Below, in pieces: positions 12,232 through 22,272 of a DNA stretch of 64,000 nucleotides. The DNA lies in contig NC_034016.1 of the NCBI RefSeq assembly GCF_000346465.2, forward strand, positions 18,464,570 to 18,528,569, written 5' to 3'. Each line of letters begins with the position of its first letter. The stretch's first letter is position 1. Below the pieces are notes generated by a model, which saw only the letters and a list, made by a program, of their open reading frames with translations, did not search any database and was not told the origin of the DNA. The translations under genes were made by a program, and so were the position numbers. The stretch comes from Prunus persica (lineage: Eukaryota > Streptophyta > Magnoliopsida > Rosales > Rosaceae).

Positions 12232-12693
12232 TCAAGTTGAACCTAAAGCAGCAAATCCACCACCTTTCATCATCTGCTTAAATTCCTTGTAATTAACCCT
12301 CCCATCTCCATCAACATCCACCTTCTTTATCATTATCTTGCAATCCTCCAATGTCCTCCCCTGCTTCAGCCCCAAAGATGACAAAACTGACCTCAACTCA
12401 TCCACTGTAATGAACCCATCTCCATTTTGATCAAACACGTTGAATGCTTCCCTCATGTCCTCCTCTTCATCCCTCTCGTCCATGATCGTCTGGTACAAGG
12501 CCCCGAATTCGTCGATATCCACGAACCCATCTCCGTTCACGTCGATTTTTTCGATAATCTGGATCAAGTCCTTGTCAGGAATGTAGATCCCCAGGTTCTC
12601 TAAAGAGTCCCTGAGCTCCTTCTTGGTGATCTTCCCGTCTCCGTTTCGATCAAACATCTGAAAAACTCGTTTTACCTCTGCCCTGTTGTCCAT
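12232..12693 (-). CDS. CML3: Calmodulin-like calcium sensor, CML3 type
   Basis: Intronless gene of 153 residues with four canonical EF-hand loops at residues 15-26, 51-62, 88-99 and 126-137, each with Asp at position 1 and Glu at position 12. The sequence is very close to what I recall of Arabidopsis CML3 (AT3G07490), also 153 residues. It senses calcium and is expected to change conformation and bind targets. The Arabidopsis protein ends in a peroxisomal SNL signal; this one ends GFAALGST and lacks it. I chose the ATG at 12693 because it matches CML3. The same frame is open upstream without an ATG and would code for a hydrophobic stretch from a TTG at 12786, which resembles the membrane anchor of the sister protein CML5. 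Confidence 0.9.
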   Translation of the reverse strand: MDNRAEVKRVFQMFDRNGDGKITKKELRDSLENLGIYIPDKDLIQIIEKIDVNGDGFVDIDEFGALYQTIMDERDEEEDMREAFNVFDQNGDGFITVDELRSVLSSLGLKQGRTLEDCKIMIKKVDVDGDGRVNYKEFKQMMKGGGFAALGST

Positions 12694-13602
12694 CAAACTG
12701 TCAGAAATTGAGAAACTAATCTGATCAGAGGTTGAGCAATTGAGCAACAGCAACAAAACCCAGATGACCAAATGTGACGCTCTCAAGGAAAAGTTGAGGC
12801 TTTGATGAAGATTGTGGAGATTTGAAAGAAGGGTTGCAACGAGATATGGAAAACCCTGAAGCGATATGGTTGAGAAAGTCGGCTATTACTAAACTGACAA
12901 CGGGTGGTGGAAGTTGTTTGGAGTTGTTGAGGAAAATGGAGGTGAAAAAACGATAAGGGCCAAAAAGTTTCTCTCAGGGAGAACCAGAAACCATCCAACA
13001 CGTTTGAGCGTTGGTTTTGTGGATTTATTCCGTTGTTTGGTTGAAAAACGCGGGTTTGTACCGAAAAACATAACCGCTTCAAAGTAAACCCGCGTTTTTG
13101 CGGCATTGCGTGTATTGGATTGGTCACGCATTCTGATCTGACCGTTAAAAGTGGCGCCGTATTTTCTCAAATTAGGAGTCGGCTTTTGGTCTTGAAGACC
13201 CAAGTTTGGGTGGGCCCAAAATATTACATCCGAGCGTCGGATAATTTTCTAGAACTTGCTTGTCCTTTTCGTTTCTGTTGCTTGATGTTTAAGACTCGTA
13301 ATAATGGTAAGAATTTAGACTCAAATTATGAGTACAGATTAGTAACATAGTGATTGGAGGATGTTCTTGTCACATTTTACTTATCATATTTCTAACCACT
13401 TCTCGTCATTCATGATTTAAACCGCATTTTATTGACAAGATAATTCACTCTTAACCACTCGCTAACTACATCATTTTGAACTTTCTGTCTACATTTATAA
13501 CCATATTTATAAATAAATTAACACCAGATTATACACCATGTATTTTATGTAATTCCAGTAAGAAAAAACGCATGATATAAGATAAGATTATACATGCCCC
13601 AT

Positions 13603-13676
13603 ATTACTTTTGGATCATGTAGTTTGTTGGTTTTAACACATTACTTTTGGATCATGTAGTTTGTTGGTTTTAACAC
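13603..13676. repeat. Tandem duplication, 2 x 37 bp
   Basis: Two adjacent copies of a 37-bp unit beginning ATTACTTTTGGATCATG, identical by eye (13603-13639 and 13640-13676). The phrase AGCTCTTCCCATTCACT also recurs near 13779 and 13880. The region 13130-14770 has no supported gene. Confidence 0.85.
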
Positions 13677-14770
13677 TTTGATTCTTCTTATTTAAATTTT
13701 GTCAATTTTATAGTGTTAGTTTCATCCAAATTTCGACCCAAAATAGTTGCAATTCAAGTATGATAAAACACAATTTGGAGCTCTTCCCATTCACTTTAGG
13801 CACAATTTTGGGGATTAGGGTTTCATCCTACATGGACTCCAGTGGTAAAACAAGCAAATTACAAGGACTGAAGTAATCTGGAGCTCTTCCCATTCACTCT
13901 GATTGTGTAATCTATTTGAAGATTAAGATGTCTCTTGGTAATTTGCTTTGCTGTTTTATTGTGCTTGTTTTATGTTTTCACAACTTCAATTCAAAGACTG
14001 TCAAATGCTTCATCCCAAAATGGTTGCAATTCAGTCCCTTCATTTGGGTATGAAAAGCTTCAACTTCAACATTGGGTTCGCTAGCTCTAAATAAGAACAA
14101 TCTAGAAAAGCACCCAGTATTTGCACCATTGGATCTGAAAACTTGAAAAAAGAAAGACCCAAAAGCTGGAAATAGGTTGCAATGGCACGGAAAAATTCAG
14201 AATGTAATCCAACCATGTGCCCATAAGACCAATCAAAATGAAAAGACCAGATGGGCGAGTAGCTGGATATTCTAGTAAACTAGAATTCCATCAATATTGC
14301 AAACGAAGAAATTGCCTCAAAACATCGAAAGATTTGGGACAGAGTGCGTTTGCTTAACCCTAGCTGAAAAATATTCTATTTAGCAAAACCTATCAGAAAC
14401 CAAAAACAAAGGGGACAAGAAATTAGAGGAAAAGGGTGTGCCGGTAGTAAAAGGGCCTGAAGGATCAGGAGGAGGTCAAATTCAGGCGAGTGCTACCGAC
14501 GAATTGAATTTTGCAAGATTTGTAATTCATTTGGCTGGGTCGTTTGAATCAACACCCAGTCAAGAAGCTGAACTTGCTTAGACAAAAGATAAAATTCAAA
14601 AACAAAAACAGAAGATTTAAAGTTTGGATGGGAAGCTGAAGCGCCAAGAAGAAGAAGAAGAAGAAGAAGCGGCACAGCCATCGGTACCTTCAGATGATTG
14701 AGATGCCATTCATTCTCGTATTTATATAGAAAATTGGCAGACTAGGGTTTTGTGTGGTGTCGTGTCGGGC

Positions 14771-15105
14771 AAATAGTATAGCCGCCCGGCTATACTATTT
14801 ATTTTTAAAAAATTTGAAAACCCGAGACAATTCTATTTTTATTAATAAATAAATAAAAAAGACACAAGTATAGCCGGGCGGCTATACTATTTATAAATAT
14901 ATTAAAAACATACCCGCCTAGCGACTAGATGCCATGTGTCAGAACACGTATAGCCGCCCGGCTATACTCTCCCTAAAAACAAAAAGCGGCCCGCCTCGCA
15001 AGCATAGCCGAACGCTATACTATTTTTTAAAAACCGTGGTATAGCCGCTCGGCTATACTGTTTAAATATAATATGTTTAACAGGTATAGCTCAGCCTTTA
15101 TATAA
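14771..15105. repeat. Cluster of 20-bp interrupted palindromes GTATAGCCG-NN-CGGCTATAC (cluster 1)
   Basis: Four good copies at 14776-14795, 14868-14887, 14948-14967 and 15039-15058, and two degenerate ones near 15002-15020 and 15084-15103. Half-sites are conserved while the central two bases vary (CC, GG, CC, CT). The first copy extends to a 30-bp inverted repeat (14771-14800) with 14-bp arms. Copies are separated by AT-rich sequence. Before the third copy is a short segment (CGCCTAGCGA...GCCATGTGTCAGA) that also occurs in the second cluster near 40170. There is no adjacent gene within 2 kb on either side. Confidence 0.9.
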
Positions 15106-16689
15106 TATTTTAATATAACTTATTTAATTTAATTAATATATGTTATTTTTATTCAATAATATGTGAAAATTATGTGTATAATACGTGAATTTTGTATCTA
15201 TTATTGAAAATTTTATATTTTCTATTCTGTCAATTGTTCATTCAATGTGCTTGCCAATTTGGTGAAGAGATTATTTTTTCCAATTATTATGGGGCGAGAA
15301 GAGATGGAGAGGTCTTTTCCTAACTCTAATCTGAACTGCAGATTGTAGTTTGCACCCTATTAAAATTTTTTGAGCTTTACTTCGTATCAGCTGCTGAAGA
15401 ATTTTACATTGATCATTAAATTCTGAATCGAAAATTCTTTTAAGTTCTTTGTTGATGATGATGATGATGATGAAGATTCAGGAAGCAGAAGAATTCAGAT
15501 GGCAAAAGAAGGGCACCTTACTAGTCACTCACTGCTACCCTTCTTCTGTCCCCGTTTCGTTAATGGCTACTGGAGAAGATATGAGGATCACATCCTCCAA
15601 GCACTAGATTCATCACTCAAATATTTTAGAAGATAGCAGAAGAGGATCAAGGATGATGCCGATTATCATGATCATGATAAATTCTCTTCAAGCCATCAAC
15701 CACAAGCAGCTAGGGAAAAATGAATTCAGTGGTTCGAATGTCAAGTTTGCACCCATCCCAAAGATACAATTTCCATTGCTTTCACCAGTATTTCCAATTC
15801 AGCAGTCTCATAGCCGGAGCAATCATCCTGACACCCCATTGGCTATCTCATTTTCCTTTTTTTGCATGTAAAACTATTAAAATGATTTTAATGTATTACT
15901 ATGGCCAGATTTCAAACAGAAGCCAAAATATGGGTATATAGCAGGCAAGGTATACGTGCTTGAAGGGCTCTAGTCACTTCATACAGAAGAAACCAAAATT
16001 CCAAAAGTCTGCATTTTTAAGCAAAAAGCTCCAAATGTGAAGCACCTATCATGATCTTCTCATGGTATTCCTACTCCTCAAGGTAAGTATCCCTTATTCT
16101 TTCCAGCATGGTGTTTAGCAAGTATGCTACAGAACAGTATGGCACAACAGCATGCTGGAAAAGTGATCAGAGACATCTTTTGATATCTTCAATACCTAGA
16201 GGTTCTAAGAAATCATCAGAATAGAAGAAAGCATCTCAAGTGCAAAAATATGGGTTGGACCAAACCAACCTCATGTTATGGCACACATCTCTATAGTGTG
16301 CCTATCAGAAGAGTTAATAGGAAGAAGAAGCTCCAAAATATTGAGATCAACTCAGGCTTTGAGCACAAACCAATCTGTTACTTAGTTTCTTAAGCCAACT
16401 AATCTCAAGTTCACAAAAGTCATTATGATTCATTGCTAATTAAATATCACCAGATCACAAAACAAACCCACCCATAAAAATGAATACTGGGCTATCATTC
16501 AAGTGTATCAAACTTGCCATCATTCTTACCGTAACTAATAACTGTTAAAGTAAAACTCAAAATTCCAAACCTCCTTTGTTCAATTCTTGCATCATTTTCA
16601 CTTTATGCTACATTCCATAAAATTCCACAATTTGCAGTGGTAACTAACACTCTTCACTCACATAAACTAAAACATGATGGTTGCTACAA
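15106..16689. other. Intergenic stretch, no gene seen
   Basis: AT-rich at the left, with a short (GAT)n run near 15454-15472. The ORFs around 15653-15941 are short, overlap in two frames and carry no motif. Nothing further is recognised. Confidence 0.6.
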
Positions 16690-16829
16690 AACAGAAGATC
16701 CACATTCAAGCTCCATACAAATCAAAATCTACGGTTTATTTCCTCAAGATGCGCCTACAAACTGAAGATCCACATTCATACTCAATTCAAGTCAAAATCT
16801 ACACTTTATTTCCTCAAGCTACTCCTACT
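16690..16829. repeat. Diverged tandem duplication, about 2 x 70 bp
   Basis: The GAAGATCCACATTCA phrase near 16694 recurs 70 bp later near 16764, and the following bases (CAAATCAAAATCTACGG / CAAGTCAAAATCTACAC, then TTTATTTCCTCAAG) stay aligned. It explains the two overlapping open frames there. It lies beyond the 3' end of the ferredoxin-like gene at 17169-17660. Confidence 0.75.
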
Positions 16830-17168
16830 TCAGAAACACTACAAGCATTTTTTTTTATCCCCCATTCTAGAAAACCCCAAATCTGAAACTCAATTCTTTT
16901 CTTCATTTCTCCTACATTTTGTCAATTGTCACCAATAAAACCAACATAGAAAAAAACATGCGGATTGCAGCAGAGATCACCATAAACAATTCAACATTCC
17001 AACATAATCAAATCATGAAATTGAGCAACAATTCCCTTAATTCTTACACAGAATCGAAAACATTTCATCACAACATAAAAAACTGGTTCCAAATTTCCAC
17101 CTGAGCCAGACAATCGCATTATTATATCCAAAAGCAGAATAAAGCCATAGTCTTTCAAGACCCTAATC

Positions 17169-17660
17169 TTATGGGATGTCCCAGGGTTTGGGCTCGGGAA
17201 CAGCGACGACCATACCTTGAAGCTCAGGAGTGAGGACGACCTGGCATCCGAGCCTGGAGTGCTTGTTGAGAACCCTAGCCCTAGAGTTCCTCTTGAGCAC
17301 GTACTCTTCGTCGTAGGACCGTGGTGGGAGCTTTTCGAACCATTCCTGCGCGATATTGACCTCGCATTCGGCCGAGCAGGCGTCGATATCCTCGAGCCGG
17401 TGGGAGGCCGGGTCGATCAGGCCGCCTTGGGCTAGGGCCCGGAGCAGAGTGTGGCCCGATAGGCCCACCACCTCGCGCTTGCGCCCGTCGACGTCGATCG
17501 CGAAGAGCTTCACAATTCGATCGGAGACTTTTGCCGAGTGGGTGGGCGAGGATGGGGATGGGGATGCAGATGAGGCGGAGGATCTGGAGATGAAGGAGAG
17601 AGAAGGCAGGCGGTGGTGGATTTGGGAGTGACGAAGTCTCTGAAGGCTCGCCATCGCCAT
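17169..17660 (-). CDS. Ferredoxin-like subunit of mitochondrial complex I (C1-FDX type)
   Basis: Intronless, 163 residues. The N-terminus is Arg/Ser/His-rich and looks like a mitochondrial presequence; the ferredoxin-like fold follows from about VKLFAIDVDG. The sequence matches my recollection of Arabidopsis AT3G07480, the ferredoxin that bridges the membrane and matrix arms of plant complex I. The normal 2Fe-2S ligand pattern (Cys-X5-Cys-X2-Cys ... Cys) is not complete: I see only DACSAEC and SRLGC, so three cysteines with altered spacing, consistent with a structural role. I chose the ATG at 17660; the frame is open upstream, but that part would be a hydrophobic leader without support. Two genes away from the CML3-like gene, as in Arabidopsis. 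Confidence 0.85.
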   Translation of the reverse strand: MAMASLQRLRHSQIHHRLPSLSFISRSSASSASPSPSSPTHSAKVSDRIVKLFAIDVDGRKREVVGLSGHTLLRALAQGGLIDPASHRLEDIDACSAECEVNIAQEWFEKLPPRSYDEEYVLKRNSRARVLNKHSRLGCQVVLTPELQGMVVAVPEPKPWDIP

Positions 17661-18437
17661 TTTGCTTGTTTCAGGTTTGGGGACGCTTTTGGCTGTCGAC
17701 TGTGATGACCTGTTTGGTTGGAAAGAAAAATGCTTTATTGTAAAAACTAAAAAAAAAAGATAAATAGAAACTCCAACAAGAAAATAGAAAAACAGAAAAA
17801 TTAAGCATGTTTTAATTCCTAATACCAAAGATTAAAAAAAGAAAAAGAAAGAAATGACTGCTTTTTATGTAATCCAGTGGACCTTTTTCTTGTTTTATTT
17901 AGGAAGAAACAACGAGAGTTGGAATTTTTATAGCAAATGCAAGATTAAGTGTTTTACCATTGAAGTTACGAGTCACCAATTTAAAATCGACAATTTACTA
18001 ACTAATAGTAACAATTGTCTAAATTTAACATTAATATAGTTGTTTGGAAGAAAAAGAGAAAATTAATAGACTAGACAGTGTATTGGAACTATTTAAACAA
18101 AATGTTTTTGAGTTAATTTAGATTTTGATGGAGTATCATTACTGAGTGGAAGCATGAATTTTCTGTAGCTTATGCATTGTATAAGAAGAAGGGACAGAAT
18201 CACCAAGTTTCATGTGGAACTCAACTTGAAAAAGGAAGTAACAGAACCTCTGTGGAAGCAATGAATCAGATGCATTGGCTAAGAATCAAGGCAAAGCATA
18301 AGTCTTTCCCTTTCACATTAAACTACATCAAGAAGTAATTGTTCCAATTGTATTAATGAAACCCTTCCTTGTTAGTCAGCAGAAAGTCTCCAGATTTGAT
18401 TTGAGAAGCCACTTTTTTCCATGCACAGGCAGTCAAA
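17661..18437. other. Intergenic region between two divergent genes
   Basis: Shared upstream region of the ferredoxin-like gene (-) and the lipoxygenase (+). AT-rich, with no coding sequence and no clear repeat. I could not pick a convincing TATA box for either gene. Confidence 0.5.
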
Positions 18438-21400
18438 ATGCAACATCAGCAGCAACAAAGAGCACAGAGCAGGCAATCAACTATCAATGGTGAAATTGTC
18501 ATTGTACAGAGTCATAAACAGCCAGGGTCTGGAAAATCAGCTTCTCTTCGATTATATAGTTGCGCAGAAGTTGATCCAAGTAAGTTCGAACATTTCATGA
18601 ATAATTAATGAAATTAATGAGATTCAAGTATCAAACCCAAATCTTGTTTTTTCTTTGACATTGTATCCAGCAGAAACTGGCAAAGGAAAAATGAGCAGCC
18701 AAGCAAACCTCAAATGTGGAAAGACCAAAACAAGTAATGGTGAAAAAACCAGAACATATCATGTCAAGTTTTATGTTGAGTCAAGCTTTGGAATTCCAGG
18801 AGCTTTTGTTATAAGAAACCAAGGGAAGCATAGATTCTTCCTCCAATCTGCATCTTTTGAAACTCACAGCAATCAGATTATCCAATTTGACTGCCACTCC
18901 TGGGTCTACCCGTCCCAGAAGACCAAAAAGTTTGATCGAATCTTCTTCTCAAATACTGTAAGTTGCATGGTGAACTTGCCTGATTTATTTTATACAAGTA
19001 TTTGCAAATGCAATTAAGCAACTCAGCTGATCATGTTGTCATAGAAATATCTTCCAAATCAAACACCCCAAGGACTAATGAAACTGAGGAATAAAGAGCT
19101 TATTAGCTTGAGAGGGGATGGAGGTGGGGAGAGGAAAGAATGGGATCGAATTTACGACTACGACTACTACAATGATCTTGGGAATCCTGACAAAGGTCCA
19201 GAACATGAGAGACCTGTCTTGGGTGGGTCTGAATTGCATCCATATCCTCGCAGAGGAAGAACAGGCCGCCCTCCTAGCAATGCAGGTATATACAACTTCT
19301 CATTTTTCTCATTTCATTTCTGCTGTGACAACAAATTGTACTGGCAACCTGGATTGAATAGTTTTTCCTTTCCAATACAATTTACAAGTTCTACACTTAC
19401 CTGGCTTTCCCAACATGATCAATGCTAGATCCTTTAACCGAGAGCCGGCCACATACCACTAACCTGGACATATATGTTCCTCTGGATGAGAGGTTCAGCC
19501 CCAAGAAACAATCCGAGTTCACATCAAATTCAATCCAGGCTGCTCTATGGTTCCTGATCCATGAGGTAAAATTTGTGATGCAAAAAGATTCCAATCATTT
19601 TGAGTCATTTGATGAGATACATGACATGTTTTCTGACAACCAAAATCAAGTAATTGGGGGGTCACTCGAAGAGAAGCTGAAAGCTATGGTACCAAATGAG
19701 CTTTTCAAAGATATTACTCATGCAATCAAAACCCCATTGAAATTTCCAGTTCCTCAAATGATAGCAGGTGACAGAGTTGACTATTAGACTTCTGCAGCTC
19801 ACGATGGATAGCGCTTTATTTCTCTTTTACATTATTGTTTTCCACTTTCCAGAAAATGAATTTGCATGGAAGGATGATGAAGAGTTTGGGCGCCAAATGC
19901 TTGCAGGAATTAATCCAGCACGAATACGATCATTGGAGGTATGTCCTACCTTTTTGAGCTGGATGCCTGAGCAGGCGCAGGGCAGTTAGGGCATTGTTAT
20001 CACTCTGTAGTGTATCCCAAAGTGATTAACAACAGAACTGTTGTAACTATCTTAAGATCTTAGTTGTACCTTGAGTTAATTGCAGGTATTTCCACCACAA
20101 AGCAAAAATGGAATGGTGAGTTCGATAGAGCCATCACACATAGAGCACAACCTTGAAGGGATGACTCTTGCTCAGGTAAAAGAAAAATAGCAATGCACCA
20201 GCTGCTGATACTCTATGATCATCCTGCCTCCCAACAACATTGTATTTCTTGGAAAAAGTTTTCATCCATTCTGATTGGCAATAAATTTCACAGGCAATGA
20301 ATAATTGGAGGATATTCATCTTAGATCACCATGACTATCTCATACCCTTCTTAAGAAAAATCAACACAAAGGATGTACGTACTTATGCGTCCCGTACACT
20401 ACTGTTCTTGAAGAGTGATGCCACACTAAAGCCAATAGCAATAGAACTCAGTTTTCCGGGATCTGCGGAAGGCCAAGAGATCAGTTGGGTATTTACTCCT
20501 GCAAGACAGGGCGAAGCAGCGGCACTGTGGCACTATGCCAAGGCTCATGTTGCAGTTAATGACACTGTGTATCATCAACTAGTCAGCCATTGGTAAGTTG
20601 AACAGTTTGATGAACCCAAAACAATGCAAGTTATCATTGTTCATTGCATTTCCTACTACCACAACACTTGCCTTGCAATGCATTTTTTAGGTTGCATACA
20701 CATGCGGTGGTTGAGCCGTTCATCATTGCTACTAGAAGGCAGCTAAGTGGGATGCACCCAATCCATTGGCTACTAGATCCTCATTTCAAGGACACCATGC
20801 ACGTAAATGCCCTGGCTCGTAGTATGCTCATTAACTCTGGAGGAATCCTGGAGAAGACATTGTTTTCTGCTGAACTCTCCATGGAGTTATCTGCTGAGCT
20901 CTACAAAGAGTGGAGATTTGATGAACAAGCCCTTCCTGCTGATCTACTTAAAAGGTATTTTATATTCCATCATAACCCAATATTTTATTTTCACTGAGCA
21001 ATATTGTTAGTTCTCTAGATGTTTTACAACAGAAATGGGGTATAATTGGGAAAAACCAAAACAGGGACTTTTACCAAATTCTCATATTCTGAATTGATTC
21101 CTTTGTGAAAACACTTTTCAGAGGTATGGCCATAGAAGACCCAGATCCAGATAACCCCACAGGGGTTCAGCTCCTCTTCCAAGACTATCCATATGGCTCA
21201 GATGGACTTGAGATATGGAGTGCCATCCAGGCATGGGTTACAGATTTTTGCATGCTCTTCTACACAGACGACGAGTCTGTAAGATCTGATGAAGAAATCC
21301 AAGCATGGTGGTCGGAAATCCAAAATGTGGGTCATGGTGATAAGAGCAGTGAAACATGGTGGTACCACATGACATCACGAGAGGACCTAATCAAAGCTTT

Positions 21401-21896
21401 GACAACTCTTATATGGATTGCATCAGCCCTTCATGCTTCAGTAAACTTTGGGCAATATGCATATGCTGGCTATCCCCTAAATCGTCCCACACTGTGTCAA
21501 AGGTTCATTCCTAAGGAAGGAACATTTGAATATGCGGAGTTCCTGAAGGATCCAGACAAATACTACCTTAACATGTTGCCTGAAAGAGTTGAGATGACCT
21601 TGGGTATAGCACTAGCAGAGGCCGTCTCAAGACACACTTCGGATGAAGTGTACTTGGGTCAGAGGCCATCGTCGTTGTGGATAAATAATGAAGAGGTTAG
21701 CCATAAGTTTGAAAAGTTCAATCAAGAACTTCGAAATATAGAGAAAAGAATTGAGGAAAAGAATACCAATCCCGAGCTTAACAACAGAAGGGGCCGTGCC
21801 GAGATTCCATACATGCTTTTGTACCCTGATACATCCAATGTTGAATCCAGAGGGGGCATCACAGGGAAGGGGATTCCTAACAGCATATCCATTTGA
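18438..21896 (+). CDS. Lipoxygenase, cytosolic 9-LOX-like
   Basis: Nine exons (18438-18579, 18671-18957, 19045-19285, 19429-19767, 19853-19938, 20086-20175, 20294-20592, 20691-20954, 21122-21896) give 840 residues with all frames closing. It adds O2 to linoleic/linolenic acid to form fatty-acid hydroperoxides (oxylipin pathway). An N-terminal PLAT/beta-barrel domain is followed by the catalytic alpha domain. Iron ligands are all present: His494 and His499 (SHW..THA), His687 and Asn691 ([11 protein letters not shown]), and the C-terminal Ile840 (GIPNSISI). There is no plastid transit peptide ([10 protein letters not shown]...), pointing to a cytosolic 9-LOX rather than a 13-LOX. The PLAT domain lacks the usual KNVLDFND-type segment and is shorter than in typical 9-LOX, so it may be a diverged subclade. 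Confidence 0.93.
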
Positions 21897-22272
21897 CATA
21901 TTTGAAGCAGTGCAAAAGATATGCAACTTTACAAGCCTGGGAGGCATGACATAAATGTATTTTAAATAGTATGAGAGCCTGTAAATATGTTTCAGACATT
22001 TCTCAACTGCATATATGGCTAGATAAGGCAAAACAAGAATACACGATGAAAGACAATGGAAGCAACAACATATGGAGGACAGAAAAATACAACTCATGTG
22101 CAGGAACAATACAATTCATACCAACACTGTAAGAAACCAAGGTGCTCAGAGGCATGACCTTGACCTTAGGCTTTCTGGAGTGCCCAGGGGTACATTGTGA
22201 ATGTATGACTAACATAGCCCATGAAATCATCAATAAAATCGATGTATTAATGTTGATTAGCACTTTTTATCA

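Noticed and set aside
12783..13203. Two overlapping minus-strand ORFs upstream of the CML3-like gene
   Set aside because: They overlap each other in different frames and have no domain; they are probably leader or promoter sequence.
14493..14681. Small ORF starting MAVPLLLLLLLLGASAS, like a signal peptide
   Set aside because: The Leu run comes from a (GAA)n microsatellite read in antisense; no downstream domain, splice partner or family was seen.
14771..15105. CRISPR-like array
   Set aside because: Nuclear plant context, repeats are palindromic with a variable centre, spacers are unequal and AT-rich, and no cas genes are present.
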